Part shown: positions 9,161 to 18,884 of the stretch, piece after piece
Layout of the letters: each line of letters opens with the position of its first letter
Position numbering within the stretch: the stretch's first letter is position 1
Source: Gemmatimonadaceae bacterium
GTDB taxonomy: Bacteria; Gemmatimonadota; Gemmatimonadetes; Gemmatimonadales; Gemmatimonadaceae
Direction: 5' to 3'
Length of the DNA stretch: 64,000 nt
NCBI GenBank assembly: GCA_024710705.1
Contig: JANJUF010000062.1
Location: 1 to 64,000 of the forward strand
Translations under genes and position numbers: made by a program
The notes under the pieces: generated by a model
The model's input: the letters and a program-made list of their open reading frames with translations, nothing else
Database searches by the model: none
Told to the model about the DNA's origin: nothing

Positions 9161-10456
9161 GTGATGGTTCGCGTAAGCAAGGTCCACCCGGGAAGCATCG
9201 CCGCCGAACTGGGCATCACGCCCGGGGCGGAACTGCTCGCCGTGGATGGACGCCCGCTCGAGGACTTCCTCGACTGGGAGTTCCTCACCGCCGATGACGC
9301 CTTCGAGCTCGAGGCCAAGCTCGCCGATGGCGAGCACGTGGTCTTCGAGATCGAGCGCGAGGGCGGCGACCCGATGGGGATCGAGCTCGAACCGCCCAAC
9401 GTGCGCCGTTGCGCCAATCGCTGCGAGTTCTGCTTCATCGAGGGTCTCCCCAAGGGCCTGCGCAAGCCGCTCTACATCCGCGACGACGATTACCGCCTCT
9501 CGTTCGCCTACGGGAACTTCGCGACGCTGTCGAACCTGAAGGAACGCGACATCGCCCGCATCCTCGAGTACCGGCTGTCGCCGCTCTACGTGTCCGTGCA
9601 CGCGACGCCGTGGGACGCGCGGAAGAAGCTGCTCAACAACCCGCGAGTGCCGAACATCCTCGAGCAGCTCACGCGGCTGACCGACGGCGGCATCCAGTTC
9701 CACGGCCAGATGGTGGTCGTGCCAGGGCTGAATGACGGCGACGTGCTCGAAGCGTCGTTGCGTGACCTCTATGCGTTCGGCGACAACTGTCTCTCCGTGG
9801 CGCTGGTCCCGGTGGGGCTCACGCAATTCTCCCACATCTACACCGGCCAATCCATGGACCGCGAGAATGCGTCGCGGATCCTCGACGCCGCCGAGCGGTG
9901 GGCCGCCCGCGCCGAGGCCGAGCGCGGCGCGCCCTGGGTGTATGGCTCGGACGAGCTGTATCTCCTCGCCGGCCGCGAGTTGCCCAAGGCCGAGCACTAC
10001 CGCGATTTCGCGCAGATCGAGAATGGCGTGGGCGCCATCACCTCGTTGCGCGATCGCGTCCGGGCCGGCGTGGCGCGACTCCCGCGACTGGACGGCCGCC
10101 GCATCGGGATCGTGACCGGCTCGGCCATGGCCGCCCTGATGCCGGAGTTCCTCGACCAGTTGCACGCCCAGACCGGCGCGCACTTCGAGGTGATTCCGAT
10201 GACCAACTCCCTTTTCGGACCCACCGTGACCACTGCAGGACTTCTCGTGGGGGCCGACATCCGCCGCGCACTCGCGGACAGAACCGATCTCGATCTCGCG
10301 TTGATCCCCGCCGAGACGATCAACCAGGACGGACTCTTCCTCGACGACGAGGCCTTCGTCGTGGTGCGCGAATCGCTGCCGATGCCGGTGTACCCCTCGT
10401 ACGATTTCATCGACGTGCTCGAAGCCGAAGGCGCGCCGGTGGGAGCGGGACGATGA
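9161..10456 (+). CDS. PDZ + DUF512 radical-SAM-like Fe-S oxidoreductase
   Basis: PDZ-like N-terminus (GITPGAELLAVDG), CANRCEFCFIEGLPKGLRKPLYIRDDDYRLSFAYGNFATL cluster motif; GTG start. Confidence 0.85.
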   Translation: MMVRVSKVHPGSIAAELGITPGAELLAVDGRPLEDFLDWEFLTADDAFELEAKLADGEHVVFEIEREGGDPMGIELEPPNVRRCANRCEFCFIEGLPKGLRKPLYIRDDDYRLSFAYGNFATLSNLKERDIARILEYRLSPLYVSVHATPWDARKKLLNNPRVPNILEQLTRLTDGGIQFHGQMVVVPGLNDGDVLEASLRDLYAFGDNCLSVALVPVGLTQFSHIYTGQSMDRENASRILDAAERWAARAEAERGAPWVYGSDELYLLAGRELPKAEHYRDFAQIENGVGAITSLRDRVRAGVARLPRLDGRRIGIVTGSAMAALMPEFLDQLHAQTGAHFEVIPMTNSLFGPTVTTAGLLVGADIRRALADRTDLDLALIPAETINQDGLFLDDEAFVVVRESLPMPVYPSYDFIDVLEAEGAPVGAGR

Positions 10457-11781
10457 GCAACATTCCGGTGGTGGCGCTGGTGGGGCGGCCGAACGTCGGC
10501 AAGAGCGCCCTGTTCAATCGCTTGATCGGTGACGACACGGCAATCGTGAGTGAGGAAGCGGGCACCACCCGCGACCGCCACTTCGCCAGCTGCACCTGGC
10601 AGGGGCGGACGTTCTGGCTGGTGGATACCGGCGGCCTCATCGAGGACTCGGATCTCCCCATGGACGTGGCCATCCGTCGCCAGGTGCGCGAGGCCATCGC
10701 CGAAGCCGACCTGCTGCTGCTGACGGTGGACGCCAAGAACGGGTTGCACCCCAGCGACGGGCGCATCGTGGACCTGCTGCGCAACTCGCGGAAGCCGTGG
10801 CTGCTCGTGGCCAACAAGGTGGACGACCCCACGCGGACCGATTTCTACGAGTTCTACAATTTGGGCGCTGGCGATCCGGTACCGGTGTCGGCGGTGAATG
10901 GCAAGAACTCCGGCGACCTGCTCGACATGATCGTCAATGCGCTCCCCGAGGCACCGGCCGAGCCGGGCCCGGAGGTGCTGCGGGTGGCGGTCGTGGGGCG
11001 GCCTAACGTCGGCAAGTCGTCGTTCATCAACCGCCTCTTGGGCGAGGAGCGGCTGGTGGTCTCGGACGTGGCAGGCACCACACGTGATTCAATCGACACG
11101 CCCTTCGTGTACCACAACCGCGACTTCATCTTCGTGGACACCGCCGGCCTGCGGCGCCAAAGCAAGATCGACGACGGCATCGAGTTCTACTCGTCATTGC
11201 GGACGCGACGGGCCATCGAGCGCGCCGACATCTGCATCCTGATGATCGATGCGGTGGAAGGGCTCCACAACCAGGACCTCAAGATCGCGACGCTGGCCTG
11301 GGAGTCGGGGCGGGGGATGATCATCGTCGTCAACAAGTGGGACCTGAAGGAGAAGGACGACAAGACTTCGGCGAAGTTCCAGAAGGAGTGCGTGGAGAAG
11401 GCCCCCTACCTGAAGTTCGTCCCCTTCCTGTTCACGAGCGCCATCACCGGGCAGCGCGTGACGAAGGTGCTGGACCTCCTGCTCGAGGTGGAAGCCGAGC
11501 GCGGCAAGCGCATCACCACCTCCGAGGTGAACGACGCCCTGCAGGAACTGCTCGCGCGTCGCCAGCCTCCGCAGGCGGCGGGACGCGAGGTGAAGTTCAA
11601 CTACGCCACCCAGGTCGAGACCTCCCCGCCGGCCATCGCCGTGTTCGGCAACCACCCCGAGCTCGTGCAGGAGCACTACGTGCGCTACCTGCACAACGGC
11701 TTCCGCGAGAAGTGGGGATTCTTCGGCAATCCGCTGCGGATCCTGATGCGTCGCAAGGGAGGACGGAACGACGATGAATGA
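10453..11781 (+). CDS. der: Ribosome biogenesis GTPase Der (EngA)
   Basis: Two tandem G domains (GRPNVGKSALFNRL, GRPNVGKSSFINRL) plus KH-like C-terminus; ATGA overlap with upstream gene. Confidence 0.96.
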   Translation: MSNIPVVALVGRPNVGKSALFNRLIGDDTAIVSEEAGTTRDRHFASCTWQGRTFWLVDTGGLIEDSDLPMDVAIRRQVREAIAEADLLLLTVDAKNGLHPSDGRIVDLLRNSRKPWLLVANKVDDPTRTDFYEFYNLGAGDPVPVSAVNGKNSGDLLDMIVNALPEAPAEPGPEVLRVAVVGRPNVGKSSFINRLLGEERLVVSDVAGTTRDSIDTPFVYHNRDFIFVDTAGLRRQSKIDDGIEFYSSLRTRRAIERADICILMIDAVEGLHNQDLKIATLAWESGRGMIIVVNKWDLKEKDDKTSAKFQKECVEKAPYLKFVPFLFTSAITGQRVTKVLDLLLEVEAERGKRITTSEVNDALQELLARRQPPQAAGREVKFNYATQVETSPPAIAVFGNHPELVQEHYVRYLHNGFREKWGFFGNPLRILMRRKGGRNDDE

Positions 11782-12436
11782 CTTGCTGCGCGGGACGGGC
11801 GGGATGCACTGGAGCGTCGCGCTGACCCTGGCCTACCTCATCGGCTCGATTCCCACGGCCTACCTGGCTGGCCGTCTGCTCAAGGGCATTGACCTGCGCA
11901 CCATTGGCTCCGGCAACCTCGGGGCCACCAACGTGTACCGGAACCTCGGGGCGATTCCGGCGGCTGTCGTGCTCGTGCTTGACGCTGCCAAGGGCGCGCT
12001 CCCCGTCCTGCTGCTCGCCCCGCGCATCCGCGGCGTCTACGTCTTCGACCTTCGCGAGGCGATGTGGTGGGGCTTGGCCTGCGGCGTGATGGCCATCATC
12101 GGGCACGCCACGCCGATCTTCCTCCTGTGGAAGGGGGGAGGGAAGGGCGTCGCGACGGCAGCGGGCGTCTTCGGCGCACTCGCGCCGGCGGCCACCGGAA
12201 TCGCGATCCTCGTCTTCATTACCGTCGCGGCGAGCAGTGGCTACGTCTCCTTGGCGAGCATTGCGGCTGCGGTGGCGCTCCCCGTGGCGGTGCTCGTCAC
12301 CCTTGGAGCCAAGTCCCCAGCGCTTCTGGTGGCGACGGCGGTGGCGGCGTTTGTGGTGGCCATGCACTGGAAGAACATTCAGCGGCTCCGCGCCGGCACG
12401 GAGCCGAGAACCTTCCGCACGCAGGAGGACGAATGA
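11774..12436 (+). CDS. plsY: Glycerol-3-phosphate acyltransferase PlsY
   Basis: LIGSIPTAYLAGR, GSGNLGATNVYRNLG, WKGGGKGVATAAG motifs. Confidence 0.95.
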   Translation: MNDLLRGTGGMHWSVALTLAYLIGSIPTAYLAGRLLKGIDLRTIGSGNLGATNVYRNLGAIPAAVVLVLDAAKGALPVLLLAPRIRGVYVFDLREAMWWGLACGVMAIIGHATPIFLLWKGGGKGVATAAGVFGALAPAATGIAILVFITVAASSGYVSLASIAAAVALPVAVLVTLGAKSPALLVATAVAAFVVAMHWKNIQRLRAGTEPRTFRTQEDE

Positions 12437-13425
12437 GGCTCGCCGTGATCGGCGCGGGCGCCTGGGGCACCGCGCTGGCCAATCTCCTGGCCGAGAACGA
12501 CCACGAGGTGTTGCTCTGGGCCTTCGAGCCCGACGTGGTGGAGTCCATCAACGCCCACGCCGAGAACCGACGCTTCCTCGGCGGTGTGCCGCTGCACCCG
12601 TCGCTGCGCGCCTCCGGGAACATGGACCTGGTGGTGGAGGGTGCGGACCTCGCCCTCTTCGTGGCGCCGTCGCACGTGCTGCGGCAGGTCGCGACGTCCA
12701 GTGCCCGCGCCATGCCGGCCGGCATCCCGCTGGTGGTGGCCACGAAGGGCATTGACCGCGAGAAGCTCTCGCTCATGACGGACGTGGTGGACGACGAGGT
12801 GGCGGGACATCCGATCGTGGCGCTGAGCGGGCCGAGCTTCGCGATGGAAGTGGCCAATCACCTGCCGACGGCCATCGTCGCGGCATCCACCGACCACGAG
12901 GCCGCCCTGCTCACCCAACGCGCCCTCAGTACCTCGGCGTTCCGGGTGTATACGCAGTCGGACGTGATCGGCGTGGAGCTCGGCGGTGCGCTCAAGAACG
13001 TGATGGCCGTGGCCACCGGCATCGCCGACGGGCTGCAGCTTGGCTTCAACGCCCGGGCGGCCCTGATCACGCGCGGGCTCGCCGAGATGACGCGACTCGG
13101 CGTCAAGCTTGGCGCCGATCCGCAGACCTTCGCGGGGCTCGCCGGCATCGGCGACCTGGTGCTCACGTGCACCGGATCGCTTTCGCGCAATCGCTCGGTC
13201 GGACTCGAGATCGGGCGCGGCGCCACGCTGAGCGAGGTGCTCCAGGGCCGCGACACCGTGGCCGAGGGCGTCACCACCACCGAGTCGGCCAAGGCGCTGG
13301 CCGAACGCGAGGGCGTCGAGATGCCGATCGTGCAGGCCGTGCATCGCGTGCTCTTCGAGAAGCAGCCGGCCCGCTGGGCGCTCGTGGAACTGATGACCCG
13401 CGACCTGAAGGCGGAGAACGACTGA
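12433..13425 (+). CDS. gpsA: NAD(P)H-dependent glycerol-3-phosphate dehydrogenase
   Basis: MRLAVIGAGAWGTALANLLAENDHEV, ALSGPSFAMEV, GGALKNVMAVATGIADG. Confidence 0.95.
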   Translation: MRLAVIGAGAWGTALANLLAENDHEVLLWAFEPDVVESINAHAENRRFLGGVPLHPSLRASGNMDLVVEGADLALFVAPSHVLRQVATSSARAMPAGIPLVVATKGIDREKLSLMTDVVDDEVAGHPIVALSGPSFAMEVANHLPTAIVAASTDHEAALLTQRALSTSAFRVYTQSDVIGVELGGALKNVMAVATGIADGLQLGFNARAALITRGLAEMTRLGVKLGADPQTFAGLAGIGDLVLTCTGSLSRNRSVGLEIGRGATLSEVLQGRDTVAEGVTTTESAKALAEREGVEMPIVQAVHRVLFEKQPARWALVELMTRDLKAEND

Positions 13426-13787
13426 TGGCGGGCGGCGCCGAACCCGTCCGGGAGTTCTTCTCCATCGGGGACGTGTGCGAACTCACCGATCTCAAGCCGC
13501 ACGTCCTGCGGTACTGGGAGAGCCAGTTCCGGTTCCTGAATCCGGCCAAGAACCGGTCGGGGAACCGCGTGTACACCCGCCGCGAAGTGGAGTTGGTGAT
13601 GCTGGTGAAGCATCTGCTCTACACCGAGAAGTACACGATCGAAGGGGCCAAGCAGAAAGTGGACGAACAGCGGAAGGCTGGGGGCGTGAAGCCGGCAGCG
13701 CGCCACGGACTCGATAGCGAGACGGTGCAGCTGCTGGAGAAGGACCTGCAGGCGATCCTCGACATCCTCGAACGCAAGGGCGACTGA
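13425..13787 (+). CDS. MerR family transcriptional regulator
   Basis: FFSIGDVCELTDLKPHVLRYWESQF...RRGNRVYTRREVE-type HTH; 120 aa, between gpsA and surE. Confidence 0.88.
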   Translation: MAGGAEPVREFFSIGDVCELTDLKPHVLRYWESQFRFLNPAKNRSGNRVYTRREVELVMLVKHLLYTEKYTIEGAKQKVDEQRKAGGVKPAARHGLDSETVQLLEKDLQAILDILERKGD

Positions 13788-14549
13788 ATGCGGGTGCTGT
13801 GCAGCAACGACGATGGGATCCTGGCGCGAGGGCTCGAGTGCCTCGAGCGCGCGGCGCGCCCGCTCGGAGACGTCTGGGTTGTGGCCCCGGACCGCGAACA
13901 GAGCGCGACCAGCCACTCGTTGACCCTCCACCACCCGCTGCGCCCGGTGCAACTCGGGCCGCAACGCTGGCAGGTGGACGGCACGCCCACCGACTGCGTG
14001 ATGCTCGCCATCGAGGCATTGCTGCCGGAGCGTCCGGACTTCGTGTTGAGCGGGATCAACCACGGCCCGAACATGGGGGAGGACGTCCTCTACTCCGGCA
14101 CCGTGGCGGCGGCGATGGAGGGCCTGGCCCTCGGCGTGCCGAGCATCGCCGTCTCGTTCGCCGGGCGCGTGCTTCGCTCCGACGATTCGCTGCTGGATGA
14201 TCACGTCGAGAACCTGGCACGGCTCTTCCAGCACCTGACCTCGCTGCCGCAGTTTCCCGCCGACACGCTGCTGAACGTGAACATCCCGGCCGTGCCGGCC
14301 AAGGAGGTGAAAGGCGTGCGCCTCACGCGCCTCGGGCGGCGCGTGTTCAGCGACTCGCTCACGCCGATGAAGGATCCGTGGGGCCGCGACATCTTCTGGA
14401 TCGGAGGCGGTTCGGTGGCGTGGAGCGGCACGGACGACTCGGACTTCCGCGCCGTGAAGGAGGGCTACATCTCGGTGACGCCCCTGCACCTCGACCTCAC
14501 CGCCAGGGATCGGCTCGACGATGCGGAGCGCTGGTGGCGGCCGCTGTAG
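13788..14549 (+). CDS. surE: 5'/3'-nucleotidase SurE
   Basis: MRVLCSNDDGILARGLECLERA, VAPDREQSATSHSLTL, SGINHGPNMGEDVLYSGTVAAAMEG. Confidence 0.95.
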   Translation: MRVLCSNDDGILARGLECLERAARPLGDVWVVAPDREQSATSHSLTLHHPLRPVQLGPQRWQVDGTPTDCVMLAIEALLPERPDFVLSGINHGPNMGEDVLYSGTVAAAMEGLALGVPSIAVSFAGRVLRSDDSLLDDHVENLARLFQHLTSLPQFPADTLLNVNIPAVPAKEVKGVRLTRLGRRVFSDSLTPMKDPWGRDIFWIGGGSVAWSGTDDSDFRAVKEGYISVTPLHLDLTARDRLDDAERWWRPL

Positions 14550-15190
14550 TCCGTGAGTTCGGCGGTGCGCGCCGACGCCTCATCGAGGAGCTGCAACGGA
14601 AGGGGATCCGGGATCTCACCGTGCTCAAGGCCTTCGATGATGTCCCGCGGCATGAGTTTGTCCCCACTGGCCTGCGGCACCGTGCCTACGAGGATTGCCC
14701 GCTCCCCATCGGCAATGGGCAGACGATTTCACAGCCCTGGGTACATGCCAAGTATCTCGAAGTGCTGGCGCTCACGGGGAAGGAGCGGGTCCTTGAGATC
14801 GGCACCGGGTCGGGGTTCCTCAGCGCACTGCTGACGAAGCTGGCGGGCCAGGTGTTCAGCATCGAGCGCATCGCACCGCTGGCCGAGCAGGCGCGCGATG
14901 CGCTGCGACGCTGCGGCATCGAGCACGTCATCCAGCGGGTCGGTGACGGTACGCTTGGCTGGCCCGAATACGGACCCTACGATGCGATCCTCGTCGGCGC
15001 GGCGTCACCGGACGTGCCGCAGCCCCTCCTCGACCAGCTTGCCGTCGGCGGGCAGCTCCTGATTCCGGTGGGCGATCGAGAGACGCAGCACCTGCTTCGG
15101 ATCCGGCGCACCGCCGACGGCTACGAGCGCACGACGCTGGATGCCATGCGCTTCGTGCCCCTGATCGGGGCGCACGGCTTCACCACCTGA
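14534..15190 (+). CDS. pcm: Protein-L-isoaspartate O-methyltransferase
   Basis: PIGNGQTISQPWVHA, VLEIGTGSGFLSALL, YDAILVGAASPDVPQPLLDQL; GTG 14534 as probable start overlapping surE. Confidence 0.9.
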   Translation: MAAAVVREFGGARRRLIEELQRKGIRDLTVLKAFDDVPRHEFVPTGLRHRAYEDCPLPIGNGQTISQPWVHAKYLEVLALTGKERVLEIGTGSGFLSALLTKLAGQVFSIERIAPLAEQARDALRRCGIEHVIQRVGDGTLGWPEYGPYDAILVGAASPDVPQPLLDQLAVGGQLLIPVGDRETQHLLRIRRTADGYERTTLDAMRFVPLIGAHGFTT

Positions 15191-15198
15191 TCTCGCCC

Positions 15199-15732
15199 AT
15201 GCCACCGACCCTCGCGCAACGACTCGCGTCCTCCATCCGCGACGTCCCCGATTTCCCGAAGCCGGGCGTGATGTTCAAGGACATCACGCCGGTGCTGCAC
15301 GACCCGGCGCTGTTTGCCGAGGTCACCGCGGCGATGGCCCGTCCGTGGCAGGGGAAGGGCATCACGCACGTGCTGGCGATCGAGAGCCGCGGCTTCCTGT
15401 TCGGCGGCCCGGTGGCGCAGCATCTCGGCGCCTCGCTCGTGCCGGTGCGGAAGGCCGGCAAGCTGCCCCACACGCACGTCACGGAGCACTACGCCCTGGA
15501 GTACGGCGAGGACGCGGTCGAGATCCACTCCGATGCCATCGACGCCAAGTCGTTGGTGCTGATCGTGGACGACGTGCTTGCCACCGGTGGAACGGCCGCG
15601 GCCACGCGACGCCTCGCCCATCGGCTCGGTGCCGGCGTGGCCGGGATTGCCGTCGTCATTGACCTCGCGTTCCTGCCTTGGCGCAGGACCCTCGCCGGGG
15701 TTCAGGTCGAGACGCTCGTCAGCTTCTCCTGA
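15199..15732 (+). CDS. apt: Adenine phosphoribosyltransferase
   Basis: IRDVPDFPKPGVMFKDITPVL, IESRGFLFGGPVA, VLIVDDVLATGGTAAA PRPP motif. Confidence 0.95.
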   Translation: MPPTLAQRLASSIRDVPDFPKPGVMFKDITPVLHDPALFAEVTAAMARPWQGKGITHVLAIESRGFLFGGPVAQHLGASLVPVRKAGKLPHTHVTEHYALEYGEDAVEIHSDAIDAKSLVLIVDDVLATGGTAAATRRLAHRLGAGVAGIAVVIDLAFLPWRRTLAGVQVETLVSFS

Positions 15733-18700
15733 GTCGCCGCTGGCGACCGCTGGCCGAAGAGCAGTGCGCGGACGCGGTCGCCGATGCCGTGGGCGATGAG
15801 ATAGACGCAAGGCACCACGAATAGCGTCAGCGCCGTGGAGACGGTCAGGCCGCCCACCACCGCGATCGCGAGCGGGCGCATCAGCTCGCCGCCCTCGCCG
15901 AGGCCCAGTGCCAGCGGGAGCGTCCCCACGAGCGAGGTGAACGTCGTCATCATGATGGGGCGCATCCGGGCCGCGCCGGCATCGATGATCGCCTGCGCCC
16001 GCGTCACGCCAGGCTGGTCGCGGTACCCCTCGGCGAACTCCACGAGGAGAATCGAGTTGTTCACCACGATGCCGGCCAACAGGATCATGCCGAGGATCAC
16101 CGGCGCGCTGAACGGCGTGCCGGTGATGAGCAGGATGCCGAGCACGCCCATCATCGCCAGCGGGACAGCCATGAGGATGACGACCGGATTGACCACGCTC
16201 TCGTACTGGACCGCGAGCACGACGAAGACAAGGAAGATCGCCAAGGCGATGACGAGGATGAGCTGCTGGTTGCTCTCGTCGATGGCCTCCTGTTCGCCGC
16301 CGATGATCAAGCCGTAGCCGTCCGGGAGTTCGAGGTCGGCGAGGCGGGCGCGGATGGAATCGGTGACGGCGCCGACCGTGGCCTCGGCGGTGATCACGTC
16401 GCCGTTGAGCTGGATCTGGCGGCTCTGGTTCACGCGGGTGATGCCGTTTGGCCCGAGCACGGTGCGCACGCTGGCCACATCGCCAAGGCGGATCGCCGGC
16501 GCGCCGCGCGTGGCGACCAGCGGGATGTCCGCGAGGTCGGCTTCACTCTGGAAGCGTCCACGCGGGAAGAACACGCGCACATCGTACTCGAAGTTGCCTT
16601 CGGCGTAGCGCGTGGCGATGGTCCCGTCGAGCGCGGTGCGGATGGTCTGCCCGACCTGCTGGACGTTCAAGCCGCGGGCGCGGGCGCGCTCACGGTCGAG
16701 TTCGATGGAGAGCAGCGGGCTGCCTTCGTCCACCGGATTCTGGAAGTTCTCCAGTCCGGGTACGCCCTGCAGTCGCCGCGAGATGGCCTGGCCGATCTCC
16801 TGCAGCGTGAGGATCTCGTCGCCCAGGACGGCGATGGACACCGCCTCGCCCGAGGAAGACGTGCGGAGACCGCGAATGCGCGGGGGGCGGACCCCGACCC
16901 GCGCGCCGGCGAAGCCACGGGCGTTGATGGAGTCCTGCAGCGTCCGGACCCAGGCATCGGCAGACATGGACCGCTGCGAGACGGGTGTGAGGAGGATGTC
17001 GAGCGAGCCGCGCCCGGCGTTGGCGGAGCTGGAGCCCCCGAAGAGGAAGCCACCCGCCGTCGCGAAGACGGCCTGCACGTGGGGCATGGCCTGCACCATG
17101 CCTTCAATCTCCTGCGTCAGCCGGTTGGTCTGGGCCGGCGTGGCGCCGGGGGGAAGCCGGATGAAGGCGCCCACCGAGCCATCGTCCACCTGCGGGAGAA
17201 ACTCATTGGGAATGGAGCGGGAGCGCGCGAAGAGGAGTCCGGCCACCACCAGCACGCTGGCGAGCACGACCGCCTTGTGCTTGACGGTCCATGCCGCCGC
17301 GCCGCGGTAGCGCCCGATCACGCGGTCAAACCAGTGGTCAAACCCAACCAGGAAGCGATTATCCTCGAGTCCGCTCTTGAACTTCACCTTCCCCAGCTGG
17401 GCCGCGAGCATCGGTACGAGCGTGAGCGCCAGCGGCAGCGAAGCCAGGATGGCGAACGAGATCGTGAGGATGAGCTCGCGGAAAATCAACGCCGCGAGTC
17501 CCACGATCAGCAGGAAAGGCGCGACCGACGCGAGATTGGTCGTCGTCGAGGCGATGACGGCGCTGGTGACCTCGGCGGCCCCGACGTGGGCGCCCTCCTC
17601 CGGATCCAGGCCGTCTTCCTCGCGCCTCCGGTAGATGTTCTCCAACATCACGATCGCGTTATCGAGCAGCAGGCCGGTCCCGAGCGCCAAGCCGCCCAGC
17701 GACATGATGTTGAGCGTCAGGCCACCAAAGCCCATCATCACGAAGGTGGCCATGATGGCGAGCGGAATGGACACCGCGATGATGAAAGTCTTGCGGATCG
17801 ACCGCAGGAAGACCAGCACGACGATCATCGCCAGGAACGCCCCGATGAGCGCGGAGTTCCGCACCGAGCTCAGGGCGTCGCGGATGAATCCGGACTGGTC
17901 GAAGGTGACTTGGTAGCGAATGTCGCGCGGGATGAACTGCGATGACGCGAGGCGCCGCATCTGCGCTTCGACGCCGTCCACCACCTGAACGGTATTGGAT
18001 TCGGGTTGCTTCTGGATGCCGATGCGGACGGCCGGCGTGCCGTTGAGCCGGGCCCAGAAGCGCTGGTCGGCGGCGGTGTCCCGGACGGTGGCGACCTCGC
18101 TGAGAGGCACGCGCGTCCCGCCGGCTCCGGTCAGCAACACGCCGCGGATGTCCTCGATGCGCGTGAAGCGCCCGGTGGTACGGCTCACGATCTCGCGATC
18201 CGGGGCAATCACGCGCCCGCCGGCGATGTTCTGGTTCTCGCCGGCCAGGCTGCCCAGCACGTCACTGACCGCGAGCCCAAAGCTGCGGAGGCGCTCGGGG
18301 TCGAGTTCCACCTGGATCTCGCGCACGAGTCCGCCGGAGATGTCCACCGACGCGACGCCCTCGACGCTCAGCAGCTGCGGTCGCAGGCGCTGGTCAATCC
18401 ACTGGCGCAGCGAGACGAGGTCGCGCTCACTGGATGAGAACGCCACCTGGTAGATCTGCATCTGCGAGGGGTCTGACTTGCTCACCACCGGCGCCGAGGC
18501 TTCGACCGGCAAGCGCGAGCGCACACGCTCCACCGCCGTGGCCGCGTTCTGCAACGCGATGTCCACGTTGGTGCCGTAGGAGAAGTTGAGCTCGACGCTC
18601 ACGCTCCCTTCGTTCACGTTCGTCTGGAGGCGCTCGAGACCCTCGACCGTCGACAGCGCCGCCTCGAGAGGCTTGGCGACAGTCTCCTCGAGCACCACCG

Positions 18701-18884
18701 GCTCAACGCCGGGGTTGCCGACGTTCACCCGGACCTGCGGGTACACGATGCGAGGCAGGAGGTCCACCGGGAGCCGCCCGATATACACGACGCCGAGCAC
18801 CAGCAGGGTGCTCGTGAGCATCAGCGTGCCAACGGGGCGGCTGATGGCCCAGCTGGAGATGCCGCGGCGATGATGGATGCTCAT
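15702..18884 (-). CDS. RND-family efflux permease (AcrB/MdtB-like)
   Basis: 1060 aa; GLALGTGLLLDNAIVMLENIYR, PVILGMILLAGIVVNNSILLVEFAEGYR. Confidence 0.95.
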   Translation of the reverse strand: MSIHHRRGISSWAISRPVGTLMLTSTLLVLGVVYIGRLPVDLLPRIVYPQVRVNVGNPGVEPVVLEETVAKPLEAALSTVEGLERLQTNVNEGSVSVELNFSYGTNVDIALQNAATAVERVRSRLPVEASAPVVSKSDPSQMQIYQVAFSSSERDLVSLRQWIDQRLRPQLLSVEGVASVDISGGLVREIQVELDPERLRSFGLAVSDVLGSLAGENQNIAGGRVIAPDREIVSRTTGRFTRIEDIRGVLLTGAGGTRVPLSEVATVRDTAADQRFWARLNGTPAVRIGIQKQPESNTVQVVDGVEAQMRRLASSQFIPRDIRYQVTFDQSGFIRDALSSVRNSALIGAFLAMIVVLVFLRSIRKTFIIAVSIPLAIMATFVMMGFGGLTLNIMSLGGLALGTGLLLDNAIVMLENIYRRREEDGLDPEEGAHVGAAEVTSAVIASTTTNLASVAPFLLIVGLAALIFRELILTISFAILASLPLALTLVPMLAAQLGKVKFKSGLEDNRFLVGFDHWFDRVIGRYRGAAAWTVKHKAVVLASVLVVAGLLFARSRSIPNEFLPQVDDGSVGAFIRLPPGATPAQTNRLTQEIEGMVQAMPHVQAVFATAGGFLFGGSSSANAGRGSLDILLTPVSQRSMSADAWVRTLQDSINARGFAGARVGVRPPRIRGLRTSSSGEAVSIAVLGDEILTLQEIGQAISRRLQGVPGLENFQNPVDEGSPLLSIELDRERARARGLNVQQVGQTIRTALDGTIATRYAEGNFEYDVRVFFPRGRFQSEADLADIPLVATRGAPAIRLGDVASVRTVLGPNGITRVNQSRQIQLNGDVITAEATVGAVTDSIRARLADLELPDGYGLIIGGEQEAIDESNQQLILVIALAIFLVFVVLAVQYESVVNPVVILMAVPLAMMGVLGILLITGTPFSAPVILGMILLAGIVVNNSILLVEFAEGYRDQPGVTRAQAIIDAGAARMRPIMMTTFTSLVGTLPLALGLGEGGELMRPLAIAVVGGLTVSTALTLFVVPCVYLIAHGIGDRVRALLFGQRSPAATQEKLTSVST

